The notes: generated by a model not told the origin, from the letters alone. Numbered from the stretch's first letter, positions 1 to 11,486 are shown. The stretch: DNA of 19,704 bases from CAZNNH01 sp964574335 (GCA_964574335.1 CAZNNH010000116.1:1-19704), one strand, 5' to 3'. Numbers and translations: made by a program.

Positions 1-1
1 C

Positions 2-1529
2 GAGGAGACGGGGTTCGGCAACGTCGCCGACAAGACGCTCAAGAACCGATTCGCCGCCCTCGACGTGCTGGCCTACATCCGTCCGATGCGAACGGTCGGG
101 GTCCTCCGAGAGGACCCGGCCCGACGCATCGTCGAGATCGCCGAGCCGATGGGGGTGGTGGCCGCGATCATACCGTCCACCAACCCGACCTCGACGACCA
201 TCAACAAGGTCCTGATCTCGATCAAGAGCCGCAACGCCTGCGTGCTCAGCCCTCACCCGAGCGCCGAGCGCTGCATCCTGGAGGCCTTTCGTGTCCTGAG
301 CTCCGCCGGGCGGGCCGCGGGCCTGCCCGAAGGGGCCCTGGCCTGCATGAGCGGCGTCACCCTCGAGGGGACCCAGGAGCTGATGCGGTGTCGCGACACC
401 GGCGTGATCCTGGCCACCGGCGGCATCGGCCTGGTCCGCGCCGCCTACTCGTCGGGCAAGCCCGCCTACGGCGTGGGCCCGGGGAACGTGCCCGCTTACG
501 TCGAGAAGACCGCCGACATTCCACGCGCGGTCCGGGACATCATCGCCGGGAAGACCTTCGACTACGGAACGCTGTGCTCCTCGGAGCAGGCCCTGGTCTG
601 CGACCGGGCGATCCGCGACCAGGTGGTGGCCGAGGTCGAGCGGTGCGGCGGCCGCTTCCTGACGCCGGAGGAGGTCGACGCCGTCTCGCGGGTGGTGGTC
701 ACCCCACGGCGGCTGGCCAGCCCCGAGATCGTCGGCAAGCCCGCCCCGTACATCGCCGAGAAGGCCGGCATTGCGGTGGCCGCGGAGACCCGAGCGCTGG
801 TGGCGCCGCTTCAAGGTGTGGGGCGGGACTACCCGCTGTCGATAGAGAAGCTCTCACCGGTGCTGGCCTTCTACGTGGTCGAGGACTGGCACGAGGGGTG
901 CGAGCGCTGCCTCGAGCTGCTGCGCTACGGCGGGGCCGGCCACACGCTGGGGATCCACAGCCGGGACGACGCCGTGATCCGTGAGTTCGCGCTCCAGAAG
1001 CCGGTCTACCGGATCATCGCCAACACCCAGACGGCGATGGGGGCCACCGGCTACACGACCGGCCTGGCCCCCTCCCTGAGCCTCGGCTGCGGGGCCCACG
1101 CCGGCAACATCACGTCCGACAACATGCCAACGCTTCAGGCGACCGCCGAAACGAGTGCNNNNNNNNNNCGACAACATCACCCCCCTCCACCTCATCAACG
1201 TCAAGCGGCTGGCCTACGCCCTGCCTCGGGAGGCCCGGGCTCCGGCCCCACCTGACGCGGGTGGTGGCGCTCCGCTCCAGCAGCGCATCGAGGCGTTCCT
1301 CGACGAGCGTCTGCCCCGCGCCGCCGAGGCGGCGTCTCCACCCCCCCCACCACCGCCGACGCCGGGCCCAGAGGGGGCCCCCGAGCTGCTCGAGTTCCTC
1401 TGCGAAGACGATGTCCGTCGCGCCCTCAGGGAAGGCCGCCAGCTCCACCTGGCCCGAAAGGCCATCGTCACACCCGCGGCTCGCGACGCCGCCACCGGAA
1501 CCCCGGTGCTCGTGGTCCACGAGGAGTGA
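2..1529 (+). CDS. CoA-acylating aldehyde dehydrogenase, EutE/PduP type (5' end missing; interrupted by a scaffold gap)
   Basis: This enzyme oxidises a short aldehyde to its acyl-CoA using NAD+ and CoA. The frame is open from base 2, so the N-terminus lies outside the window. Visible family signatures are IPSTNPTSTTINK, ATGGIGLVRAAYSSGKPAYG, GVGPGNVPAYVEKTADIP and the catalytic-cysteine region TFDYGTLCSSEQ (Cys codon 575-577). The frame is lost at a run of N (1159-1168). Joining base 1125 to base 1178 restores the expected SDNITPLHLINVKR and gives about 491 visible residues. After the catalytic domain comes a Pro-rich linker (about 1336-1375), then a conserved-looking tail, CEDDVRRALREGRQLHLARK followed by IVTPAARD. 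Similar tails occur on proteins of bacterial microcompartments, which suggests encapsulation. The exact substrate (acetaldehyde, propionaldehyde or another) cannot be read. The identity as a CoA-acylating aldehyde dehydrogenase is firm; the compartment role is inference. Confidence 0.88.
1159..1168. other. Assembly gap (10 N) flanked by an apparent misjoin
   Basis: Ten N bases sit inside the aldehyde dehydrogenase. The nine bases CGACAACAT occur both at 1117-1125, before the gap, and at 1169-1177, just after it. Bases 1126-1158 encode nothing expected for the family. Removing 1126-1177 gives a continuous conserved reading frame, so the gap probably has no missing sequence and the 33 bases before it are spurious. 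Confidence 0.8.
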
Positions 1530-2998
1530 CCCGAGGCCAGCACCGCCCAGGACGCTCGAGTCCGGCGGGGAAGCTCGCCATGCTGCTCGCGGCCCCATTC
1601 GCCTTCGCCTGCGCCCACCCCGCTCCTCCCCAGCCACCGACCGCCCCATCGGCCGAGGCCGCCACGATCGTGGCCGAAGCCGAGGACCACCTTTCCCGGG
1701 GCCTGGCCAATCTGGACGCCGGCCACCTGCACTCGGCGAGCCGGGAGTTCGACCGCGCCGTGCTGACCCTGCTCGCGGTGCCGGGCGGGGCCCACTCCGA
1801 TCCGGCCCTGAGTGAGGCCTACCGGCGCATCCTCGACGTCGTCCACCAGCGAGAGCTGGAGGCGATGGCCGCCGCCGACGGCTTCAGCGAGCCCAGGACC
1901 GAGACGGCCGCCATCGACACGGTGTCCGATCTCGCCCGCGGCCTGGAGCCCCAGGACGAGGCCGACGACTCCTCCCTGCCGCCCCCCCCGGCCGGCGACT
2001 TCCCGGTGGCGAGCAACGCGGTGGTCCGCTCCTTCGCCAGCCTGTACGCGGGTCGTCTGCACGACTGGTTCGCCGAGGCGCTCGGCCGCGGCGGCCGCTA
2101 TCTCCCCCACATCCAGGACACCTTCGCCGCCGAGGGCCTGCCGAGGGAGCTGGCCTCCGTGGCCCTCGTCGAGAGCGCCTTCAAGCCCCACGCGCTCTCG
2201 CGGGCCGGCGCCCGAGGGATCTGGCAGTTCATGCCCAGAACCGGGCTCCGCTACGGCTTGCGACAGGACTGGTGGGTCGACGAGCGTTGCGACCCGTTCC
2301 GGGCCACCCGAGCCGCCGCCCGCTACCTGAAGGAGCTGAAGGACGCCTTCGGCGACTGGGATCTGGCGCTCGCCGCCTACAACGGCGGGGAGAACCGGGT
2401 GCGGCGAGCCGTCTCGCGGGCCGGCAAGGCCGATTTCTGGCGGCTCCGGCGAGGCCGAGCGCTGGCCCCGGAGACTCGCAGCTACGTGCCGCTGGTTCAC
2501 GCCGCCATCCTGGTCGCACGCTCCCCGGAGGCCTACGGCATCCGGGCGGTGCCGGACCCGCCCGCCGACTTCGAGACCATCGCGGTGACCGGTCCCCTCG
2601 ACCTGCGTACCGCGGCCGAGTGCGCCGGGACATCCCTCGAGGCGCTGCAGGTCCTCAATCCCCAGCTCCGCCGCGACGTCGTCCCACCCGCCGACGGCTT
2701 CTCCCTTCGTGTCCCGGGGGGCGCGGGCCAGCAGGCCGTGGCCTGCCTGGCGACCATCCCGGACAACGAGCGGGTCCGCTTCCACACCCACGTCGTGGAG
2801 AAAGGCGAGACCCTCTCCCAGATCGCGGCTCGCTACCGCACCACGGTTGCCAGCCTGGCGGGCGCCAACGGCATCTCCCGGCCCAACCGGATCGCCGCCG
2901 GTCAGGAGATCATCGTCCCCCGCCTCGGGAGCCGCTCACCCGGAGCCGCCACCCTGGCCCGGAAGCCCACCCCTCCCGCCCGCAGTCCCGCCCGGTAG
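1526..2998 (+). CDS. Lipoprotein lytic murein transglycosylase with LysM domain (MltD-like)
   Basis: Predicted to cleave the peptidoglycan glycan strand non-hydrolytically, anchored to a membrane as a lipoprotein (490 aa). The N-terminus has Arg/Lys residues, then LAMLLAAPFAFAC, which fits a signal peptide with a lipobox cysteine at about residue 29. A helical, TPR-like stretch follows (about 50-130). The SLT domain lies at about 190-330 and contains ALVESAFKPHALSRAGARGI (catalytic Glu at about 216), WQFMPRTGLRYGL and LALAAYNGGENRV. A degenerate LysM-like segment is at about 355-395, and a clear LysM at about 420-465 (HVVEKGETLSQIAARYRTTV, IAAGQEIIVP). The GTG start at 1526 overlaps the upstream stop (GTGA) and gives a proper signal peptide. 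An ATG at 1580 has a better-spaced GGGGAAG upstream but would remove the charged n-region. Whether its coupling to the aldehyde dehydrogenase is functional is unknown. Confidence 0.9.
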   Translation: MTRGQHRPGRSSPAGKLAMLLAAPFAFACAHPAPPQPPTAPSAEAATIVAEAEDHLSRGLANLDAGHLHSASREFDRAVLTLLAVPGGAHSDPALSEAYRRILDVVHQRELEAMAAADGFSEPRTETAAIDTVSDLARGLEPQDEADDSSLPPPPAGDFPVASNAVVRSFASLYAGRLHDWFAEALGRGGRYLPHIQDTFAAEGLPRELASVALVESAFKPHALSRAGARGIWQFMPRTGLRYGLRQDWWVDERCDPFRATRAAARYLKELKDAFGDWDLALAAYNGGENRVRRAVSRAGKADFWRLRRGRALAPETRSYVPLVHAAILVARSPEAYGIRAVPDPPADFETIAVTGPLDLRTAAECAGTSLEALQVLNPQLRRDVVPPADGFSLRVPGGAGQQAVACLATIPDNERVRFHTHVVEKGETLSQIAARYRTTVASLAGANGISRPNRIAAGQEIIVPRLGSRSPGAATLARKPTPPARSPAR

Positions 2999-3170
2999 GG
3001 CGCGCGCCGGGAGAGCTTCCCGCCCCGACGGACCTGGGCTGGCGGCCTTGCCTGCTAGCCTCTGGTCCGGGGGCGGGCCCCTCTCCCACCGCCGACCCAT
3101 CGTGCAACCAGGCGTCAGGCAAGACGTACAGGAGCCCCGGGCACCCGAGGCACCGGGGCGGGAGGGTGTC

Positions 3171-4697
3171 ATGCTCGCCACCTCGTTGACGGCAGCGCTT
3201 CTCGGCGTCGAGGCCCACCTGGTCCGCGTCGAGACGGACATGGCGGCCGGGTTCCCGAAGATGACGATGATCGGGTTGCCGGACTCCGCCATCAAGGAGA
3301 GCGAGGGTCGGATCCGGGCGGCGCTCCGCAACTGCGGATACGGGTTCAGGTGGGACCGCCGAATCACCATCAGCATGGCCCCGGCCAGCCTCCGCAAGAC
3401 CGGCTCCTCCTACGATCTGGCGACGGCCGTCGGGCTGCTCGCCGCCGACGGGATGGTCGCGGCGGACCGGCTGGGCGAGATCCTCCTGGTCGGGGAGCTG
3501 GCCCTGGACGGCGCGCTGCGGCCGGTGGCGGGGGTCCTGCCGATGATGATCCTGGCCCGGCGGATCGGCATCCGAGCCGCGGTGGTGCCGAGCGGGAATG
3601 CCGCCGAGGCCAACCTGGTATCCGAGGTCGGGGTCTTCCCGGTGGCCTCGCTCCGCGACGCCGTCGAGATCGTGGCCGCCAGCCGGCGGCCGAGCCCACC
3701 TCCCCCGCCCGGCCTCCCCACCCCCCCAGGGGGCCAGCCGGACCTCTCCGACGTGCGCGGACAGTTGCTGGCGCGCCGGGCCCTGGAGATCGCGGCAGCC
3801 GGCGGCCACAACCTGTTGCTCAAGGGTCCGCCGGGGACCGGCAAGACCCTGCTGGCTCGGCGCCTCACCGGCATCCTCCCGCCGCTGAGCCGAGACGAGG
3901 CCCTGGAGACGACGGCCGTCCACTCGGCCTGGGGCCGGCGAACCGACACCCTCGTGGTGCGGCCCTTCCGTGCCCCCCACCACACGGTCAGCGACGCCGC
4001 CCTGGTGGGCGGCGGGGCGCGGCCCCGTCCCGGGGAGCTGAGCCTGGCCCACAACGGCGTCCTGTTCCTGGACGAGCTTCCCGAGTTCCGTCGCAGCGCC
4101 CTGGAGTCGCTGCGGGAGCCGCTCGAGGAGGGCGCCGTGACCATCGCCCGATCCCGAGCGGTCCTCCGCCTTCCGGCCCGCTTCCAGCTCGTGGCGGCGA
4201 TGAACCCCTGTCCCTGTGGCTTCCTGGGCGACACGGTCCGGGGCTGTAGCTGCACCCCGGAGCGCCGACGTGCGTACCAGGCCAGGATCTCGGGGCCCCT
4301 GCTCGACCGCATCGACCTCCACGCGGAGGTGCCGGCGCTCCCCTTCGCCGAGCTCTCCGGCCCGCCCGGGGAACCCTCGGCCGCGGTCGCCGCCCGAGTG
4401 GCCCACGCCCGACAGGTCCAGGCCGGTCGAGAGGCACAGACGGGGGCGAGGCTCAACGCGCGGCTCGGCCCGAAGGCGCTGCGTCTGGTGGCCCAGCCCT
4501 CGCCGCTCGCGCAGAGCCTGCTGGGGCAGGCCATGGACCGCCTGGGTCTCAGCGCCCGCGCTCACGACCGGCTGCTCCGGGTCGCCCGCACCATCGCTGA
4601 TCTCGAAGGCAGTCAACGGGTTGACGTCCATCACGTGGCCGAGGCCGGGCAGTTCCGTGCGGAGACGTCCTCTCCAAATTCTTGGATTTCCCCTTGA
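3171..4697 (+). CDS. comM: YifB/ComM family AAA+ ATPase (Mg-chelatase-like)
   Basis: A 508-residue AAA+ protein of the ComM/YifB family. In naturally transformable bacteria ComM is a hexameric helicase that extends branch migration of incoming single-stranded DNA during recombination; elsewhere its role is less clear. Seen in the sequence: an N-terminal Lon-protease-like S5 fold region (residues 1-165, with GLPDSAIKESEGRIRAAL and LVGELALDGALRPVAGVLP), Walker A LLLKGPPGTGKTLLARRL (Lys225), FRAPHHTVSDAALVGGG, Walker B GVLFLDELPEF, and the Cys-rich MNPCPCGFLGDTVRGCSCTP typical of the family. The length matches the usual ~500 aa. ATG 3171 is chosen because GGAGGG lies at 3161-3166 and the family begins MLA-type at this point. 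The frame stays open far upstream, but that part is not conserved-looking. A 172-base gap separates it from the transglycosylase. Confidence 0.93.
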   Translation: MLATSLTAALLGVEAHLVRVETDMAAGFPKMTMIGLPDSAIKESEGRIRAALRNCGYGFRWDRRITISMAPASLRKTGSSYDLATAVGLLAADGMVAADRLGEILLVGELALDGALRPVAGVLPMMILARRIGIRAAVVPSGNAAEANLVSEVGVFPVASLRDAVEIVAASRRPSPPPPPGLPTPPGGQPDLSDVRGQLLARRALEIAAAGGHNLLLKGPPGTGKTLLARRLTGILPPLSRDEALETTAVHSAWGRRTDTLVVRPFRAPHHTVSDAALVGGGARPRPGELSLAHNGVLFLDELPEFRRSALESLREPLEEGAVTIARSRAVLRLPARFQLVAAMNPCPCGFLGDTVRGCSCTPERRRAYQARISGPLLDRIDLHAEVPALPFAELSGPPGEPSAAVAARVAHARQVQAGREAQTGARLNARLGPKALRLVAQPSPLAQSLLGQAMDRLGLSARAHDRLLRVARTIADLEGSQRVDVHHVAEAGQFRAETSSPNSWISP

Positions 4698-4723
4698 CCG
4701 CCTGAAGGCCCCTGTGCTACAAA
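4694..4723 (+). promoter_or_regulatory. Candidate sigma70-type promoter for the M23 peptidase gene
   Basis: TTGACC at 4694-4699 and TACAAA at 4718-4723 are separated by 18 bases. They match five of six and four of six consensus positions, and lie about 80 bases before the M23 start. The -35 box overlaps the 3' end of the comM-like gene. This is pattern matching only. Confidence 0.4.
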
Positions 4724-4800
4724 CCTCCGACCTCCGATTTGGAGGGGCGTGCTTGTGGCTTGGCGCGCCATGGGCCTGTGGCGCTCTATCGGGAGCAAGG

Positions 4801-5688
4801 ATGGCCAACGGCTTCTACACCTTCATCTTCGTCCCTCACGCGAAAGCACGGTTTCGAAAGGTCCAGGTCTCGGTCCGCCTGACCCGGTGGCTGGCTGGTA
4901 TCGGGTCGGTCCTGGCGCTGGGCATCGGCGGTGTCCTCGCCCACTACACCGTCCTCACCAGCGAGGTGGTGTCGCTGCGGAATGTGGCCGCCGAGAACCA
5001 GGCGCTCAAGGCGCGAACGCTCGAGTACGAGCGGGTCGCCGAGAGGCTCCAGACCCAGGTGCTGACCCTCCAGCGCACGGTCAACAAGCTCGGCGTCATG
5101 GCCGGCGTCGAGACCACGCTCCCCGACGAGCAGCTCGGCGGGCAGGGCGGCATCTCGGTCGAAGATGTGACCGCCCCGGCCCTCGAGACCCTGCCCTGGA
5201 TGGAGCGGACCGTCGCCGACCTCGTCGAGCGATCCGCCAACCTGGAGCACGTCTACGACGAGCGCCAGGTCGTCCTGGCCTCGACCCCCTCCATCTGGCC
5301 GGTTCGGGGCTACCTGTCCTCCCGGTTCGGCAACCGGATCGACCCCTTCACGGGCCGCAAGGACTTCCACCCCGGGATCGACATCTCGACGCCGGAGGGG
5401 ACCAAGGTGGTGGCTCCCGCCGACGGCGTGGTGGTCGCAGCCGGCCGCCGCGGCGCCTACGGGAACGCGATCATCATCAACCACGGGCACGGGGTCACGA
5501 CCCGCTATGGCCACCTCTCGGGCTTCAACGTCCGGCCCGGGCAACGTGTCCGGCGGGGCGACGTGATCGGCTCGGTGGGCAACACGGGCCGCTCCAACGC
5601 CCCACACCTCCACTACGAGGTATGGGTCAACGACCAGCTCGAGAACCCGATCCACTACATCCTGGACGAGTACCGGTCCTTCGGCTGA
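4801..5688 (+). CDS. Membrane-anchored coiled-coil M23 (LytM) family metallopeptidase
   Basis: Predicted peptidoglycan endopeptidase, or divisome/elongasome-type murein hydrolase, of 295 aa. A short basic N-terminus (NGFYTFIFVPHAKARFRKVQ) precedes one membrane segment at about 29-47, so the body faces the periplasm. A coiled coil follows at about 50-100, and the M23 domain occupies about 175-285. The zinc ligands look intact: H190 and D194 in FHPGIDIS, and HLH at 269-271 (NAPHLHYEVW), with RYGHLS between. An active zinc enzyme is therefore likely, not a degenerate activator. Start ATG 4801 has GGGAG at 4791-4795. In-frame TTG 4753 is possible but would add residues the family does not normally have. 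The candidate promoter at 4694-4723 suggests it starts a transcript that may run into secA. Confidence 0.92.
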   Translation: MANGFYTFIFVPHAKARFRKVQVSVRLTRWLAGIGSVLALGIGGVLAHYTVLTSEVVSLRNVAAENQALKARTLEYERVAERLQTQVLTLQRTVNKLGVMAGVETTLPDEQLGGQGGISVEDVTAPALETLPWMERTVADLVERSANLEHVYDERQVVLASTPSIWPVRGYLSSRFGNRIDPFTGRKDFHPGIDISTPEGTKVVAPADGVVVAAGRRGAYGNAIIINHGHGVTTRYGHLSGFNVRPGQRVRRGDVIGSVGNTGRSNAPHLHYEVWVNDQLENPIHYILDEYRSFG

Positions 5689-5706
5689 TCCCCCGTGGCG
5701 GCCGGA

Positions 5707-5736
5707 TTGACCCCCTCTCCTGGCCCCTGGTAACCT
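5707..5736 (+). promoter_or_regulatory. Weak candidate promoter and leader region of secA
   Basis: The 189-base gap before secA holds TTGACC (5707-5712), 18 bases, then TAACCT (5731-5736). The -35 is good and the -10 poor. The same TTGACC-18 spacing is seen before the M23 gene. Downstream in the leader is a possible stem (GAGAAG 5744-5749 with CTTCTC 5775-5780). No small open frame resembling SecM was identified. Confidence 0.3.
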
Positions 5737-5877
5737 GAAGCGCGAGAAGAGCCAAGGTCGGGTCTTGCTCGCGGCTTCTCTCTACTCTCACTTGGTAAAT
5801 CCACAGTGGGTCCCTAGAGCGGCGTCGCCGGCTGGAGGCGCCGTCGCGGCGGGGCCCGGTCCATAGGCCGTGAAACG

Positions 5878-9012
<3,135 letters not shown>

Positions 9013-9063
9013 GCGGTCCGGCACCGGGACGGGCGGTCGTGGCGGCCGCCCCAGGAGGCAACC

Positions 9064-10527
9064 ATGCTTGAGGGAGAGATCCCCGAGGCCCTGACCTTCG
9101 ACGACGTGCTGCTGGTGCCCCAGAAGTCACAGGTGGTCCCCGCCGAGGTCGACATCACCACCCGCCTGACCCGGCGCATCGGCCTGCGGGTCCCCATCGT
9201 CTCCGCGGCCATGGACACCGTGACCGAGGCCCCGCTGGCGATCGCCATCGCCCAGGAGGGCGGCCTCGGCATCGTCCACAAGAACCTCAGCGTCTCCGCC
9301 CAGGCGGCCGAGGTCGACAAGGTCAAGCGCTCCGAGTCGGGGATGATCGTCGATCCCGTCACCGTGGCCCCCGAGGCCCAGGTGGCCGAGGCCCTGGAGC
9401 TGATGTCCCGATTCCGCATCAGCGGGGTGCCGGTCACGGTCGGCACCCGCCTGGTCGGGATCCTGACCAACCGCGACCTGCGCTTCGAGACCCGGACCAC
9501 CCTCCCCGTCTCGCAGCTCATGACCAAGGAGAAGCTGATCACGGTCCCGGTCGGCACCACCTTGGAGCAGGCCAAGGAGATCCTCCACCGTCACAAGGTC
9601 GAGAAGCTGCTGGTGGTGGACGAGGACTACAACCTCAAAGGCCTGATCACGGTCAAGGACATCCAGAAGCAGATCAAGTACCCGCACGCCTGCAAAGACT
9701 CGCTGGGCCGGCTGCGGGTGGGAGCCGCGCTGGGAGCCACCCCCGACGTCCTGGAGCGGGCCGCCGCCCTGGTCGAGGCCAAGGTCGACGTGGTGGTGGT
9801 CGACACCGCCCACGGCCACACCCGCAACGTGATCGAGGCCGTGGAGCGGGTGAAGGGCCGCTACCCCGACCTCGAGGTCATCGCCGGCAACGTCGCCACC
9901 TTCGAAGGGGCCAGCGACCTGATCTCGGCGGGCGTCGACGCGGTCAAGGTCGGCATGGGCCCCGGATCCATCTGCACCACCCGCGTGGTGTCCGGCGCCG
10001 GCATGCCCCAGATCACGGCGATCCGGGAGACGGTGAGGGCCGCTCGCGCCGCGGACGTCCCCATCATCGCCGACGGCGGGATCAAGTTCTCGGGCGACGT
10101 GGTCAAGGCGATCGCCTCTGGGGCCGCCAGCGTGATGATCGGGTCGCTGCTCGCGGGCACCGACGAGAGCCCGGGGGAGCTGATCCTCAGGCAGGGACGG
10201 TCGTTCAAGAGCTACCGGGGGATGGGGTCGATCGGGGCGATGCGGAGCGGCTCGAGCGACCGCTACTTCCAGGAGGCCTCGACCGGCGCCGACAAGCTGG
10301 TGCCCGAGGGCATCGAGGGGATGGTCCCCTACAAGGGCCCGCTGTCGGCGATGATCGCCCAACTGGTGGGGGGCCTGCGGGCCGGCATGGGCTATTGCGG
10401 CGCCGGCAGCATCGCCGATCTCCAGAGCCGGGCCCGCTTCGTGCGCGTCACCAGCGCCGGCCTCAAGGAGAGCCACGTGCACGACGTGACGATCACCAAG
10501 GAAGCCCCCAACTACCGGCTGGAGTGA
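9064..10527 (+). CDS. guaB: Inosine-5'-monophosphate dehydrogenase
   Basis: NAD-dependent oxidation of IMP to XMP, the first committed step of guanine nucleotide synthesis. The 487-residue protein has the usual layout: a catalytic TIM barrel split by a tandem CBS pair (about 95-210; PVTVAPEAQVAEALELMSRF and ITVPVGTTLEQAKEILHRHK). Active-site signatures are VGMGPGSICTTRVVSGAG (Cys304), PIIADGGIKFSGDVVKAIAS, GMGSIGAMRSGSSDRYFQE and EGMVPYKG. Length and motifs are normal and the enzyme looks functional. AGGAGG at 9053-9058, five bases before ATG, is a strong ribosome-binding site. The gene follows secA by 51 bases and is followed after 5 bases by a lipoprotein gene. guaA is not adjacent. Confidence 0.98.
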   Translation: MLEGEIPEALTFDDVLLVPQKSQVVPAEVDITTRLTRRIGLRVPIVSAAMDTVTEAPLAIAIAQEGGLGIVHKNLSVSAQAAEVDKVKRSESGMIVDPVTVAPEAQVAEALELMSRFRISGVPVTVGTRLVGILTNRDLRFETRTTLPVSQLMTKEKLITVPVGTTLEQAKEILHRHKVEKLLVVDEDYNLKGLITVKDIQKQIKYPHACKDSLGRLRVGAALGATPDVLERAAALVEAKVDVVVVDTAHGHTRNVIEAVERVKGRYPDLEVIAGNVATFEGASDLISAGVDAVKVGMGPGSICTTRVVSGAGMPQITAIRETVRAARAADVPIIADGGIKFSGDVVKAIASGAASVMIGSLLAGTDESPGELILRQGRSFKSYRGMGSIGAMRSGSSDRYFQEASTGADKLVPEGIEGMVPYKGPLSAMIAQLVGGLRAGMGYCGAGSIADLQSRARFVRVTSAGLKESHVHDVTITKEAPNYRLE

Positions 10528-10532
10528 CCCCG

Positions 10533-11486
10533 ATGCCCAGGGCCTGGCAAAGCGCGGCGCTTCTGCTGGCGATGGTCGGCTGCGGGCAGCATCGCCGCGA
10601 GCCGCTGATCACGTCCTTCGATGCCGACCACGCCCTCAGCCTCCGCTACCCGGCGAGCTGGACCACCGACCAGGTCGACCAGGAGGGGGTCTGGTACCGC
10701 TACTTCCTGGCCCCGCCGGCCGGCCCCGAACGAAAGCCGGCGGTGTCGGTGACCCTCCTGGCCGGCCCCCTCGTCGGTAGCCTCGAGGAGTATGCCGAGC
10801 CCTACCTGGCCGGCAACCAGCTCCTCTCCCGGCGCCAGGACGACCGGCAGGGCGCCCACGGCTGGAGCTACGAGCTGGCCTCGGCCGACGGGGCCACCCG
10901 CCTCTGGCTGCTGCTGCTGACCGAGGCCAGAAGCGTCTACGGGCTCTACGCCCAGGGCGACGCCGCCCTCTTTGCCCAGCACTCCGACGATCTCGAGCAG
11001 ATCTTCGACAGCCTGACCCTCGAGCGGCCGGAAGGTTACCCGAAGCTCACCAACGAGGCGTTCCGGTTCTCTCTACGGGTGCCCCCCTCCTGGCGCTCCA
11101 CCCGCAGCTTCTCCGGCAGCCAGCGCCTGCTTCAGCAGTACAAGAGCCCGGCGCTGGCGGCAGACGCCGCCGGCGAGACGGTCCACGCCTCCCTGACCGT
11201 GACCGTGGAGCCGGCACCCGGCGACGGCGGCGTGGAGGCCTTCTACGCCGCGGTCCAGGAGCGCCTGGGCGACAGCTTCCGGTTGATCAGCCACGCCCCC
11301 TGGCACGACGGCTACGACGACCTGCTCCACTCCGAGACGTCGGTGGCTGCGTCGCGCGAGAAGCGCTACTACACCACCCACGCCGGGCTGGCCTACAGCC
11401 TCTCGTGCTCGGCGAGGGACGACGTCTTCTACCGGGTCTCGCGCTGGTGTGACCTGATCGCCGACACCTTCGAGGCCGAGCCATGA
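10533..11486 (+). CDS. Uncharacterised lipoprotein with two similar PsbP/DcrB-like halves
   Basis: A 317-residue protein I cannot assign to a named gene. MPRAWQSAALLLAMVGCGQ is a lipoprotein signal peptide with the lipid-bearing Cys at about residue 17. The mature part appears to be two copies of one module. Each opens with an 'F..SLR.P.SW' segment: DADHALSLRYPASWTTDQ in the first half and NEAFRFSLRVPPSWRSTR in the second. Each continues with strand-rich sequence, an acidic helix and a short closing segment (DLEQIFDSLTLERP and CDLIADTFEAEP). This opening resembles PsbP/DUF1795-type folds, a family comparison from memory. ATG 10533 has GGAG 8 bases upstream and lies 5 bases after guaB. The stop overlaps the radical SAM start (ATGA), so the two are probably translated together. 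Function is unknown; an envelope location is likely. Confidence 0.75.
   Translation: MPRAWQSAALLLAMVGCGQHRREPLITSFDADHALSLRYPASWTTDQVDQEGVWYRYFLAPPAGPERKPAVSVTLLAGPLVGSLEEYAEPYLAGNQLLSRRQDDRQGAHGWSYELASADGATRLWLLLLTEARSVYGLYAQGDAALFAQHSDDLEQIFDSLTLERPEGYPKLTNEAFRFSLRVPPSWRSTRSFSGSQRLLQQYKSPALAADAAGETVHASLTVTVEPAPGDGGVEAFYAAVQERLGDSFRLISHAPWHDGYDDLLHSETSVAASREKRYYTTHAGLAYSLSCSARDDVFYRVSRWCDLIADTFEAEP

Noticed and set aside
3008..3022. Inverted repeat CGGGA/TCCCG after the transglycosylase gene as a terminator
   Set aside because: The stem is only five base pairs and no T run follows, so it does not qualify as an intrinsic terminator.
4731..4745. Small palindrome CCTCC-GATTT-GGAGG upstream of the M23 gene as a regulatory hairpin
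   Set aside because: Five-base arms are expected by chance here. It could mask a GGAGG, but that GGAGG does not serve the chosen start.
2910..4808. Minus-strand open frame of over 600 codons opposite the comM-like gene
   Set aside because: Composition is low-complexity Arg/Gly/Pro/Ala and no motif is seen. The opposite strand carries a complete AAA+ protein with good codon bias.
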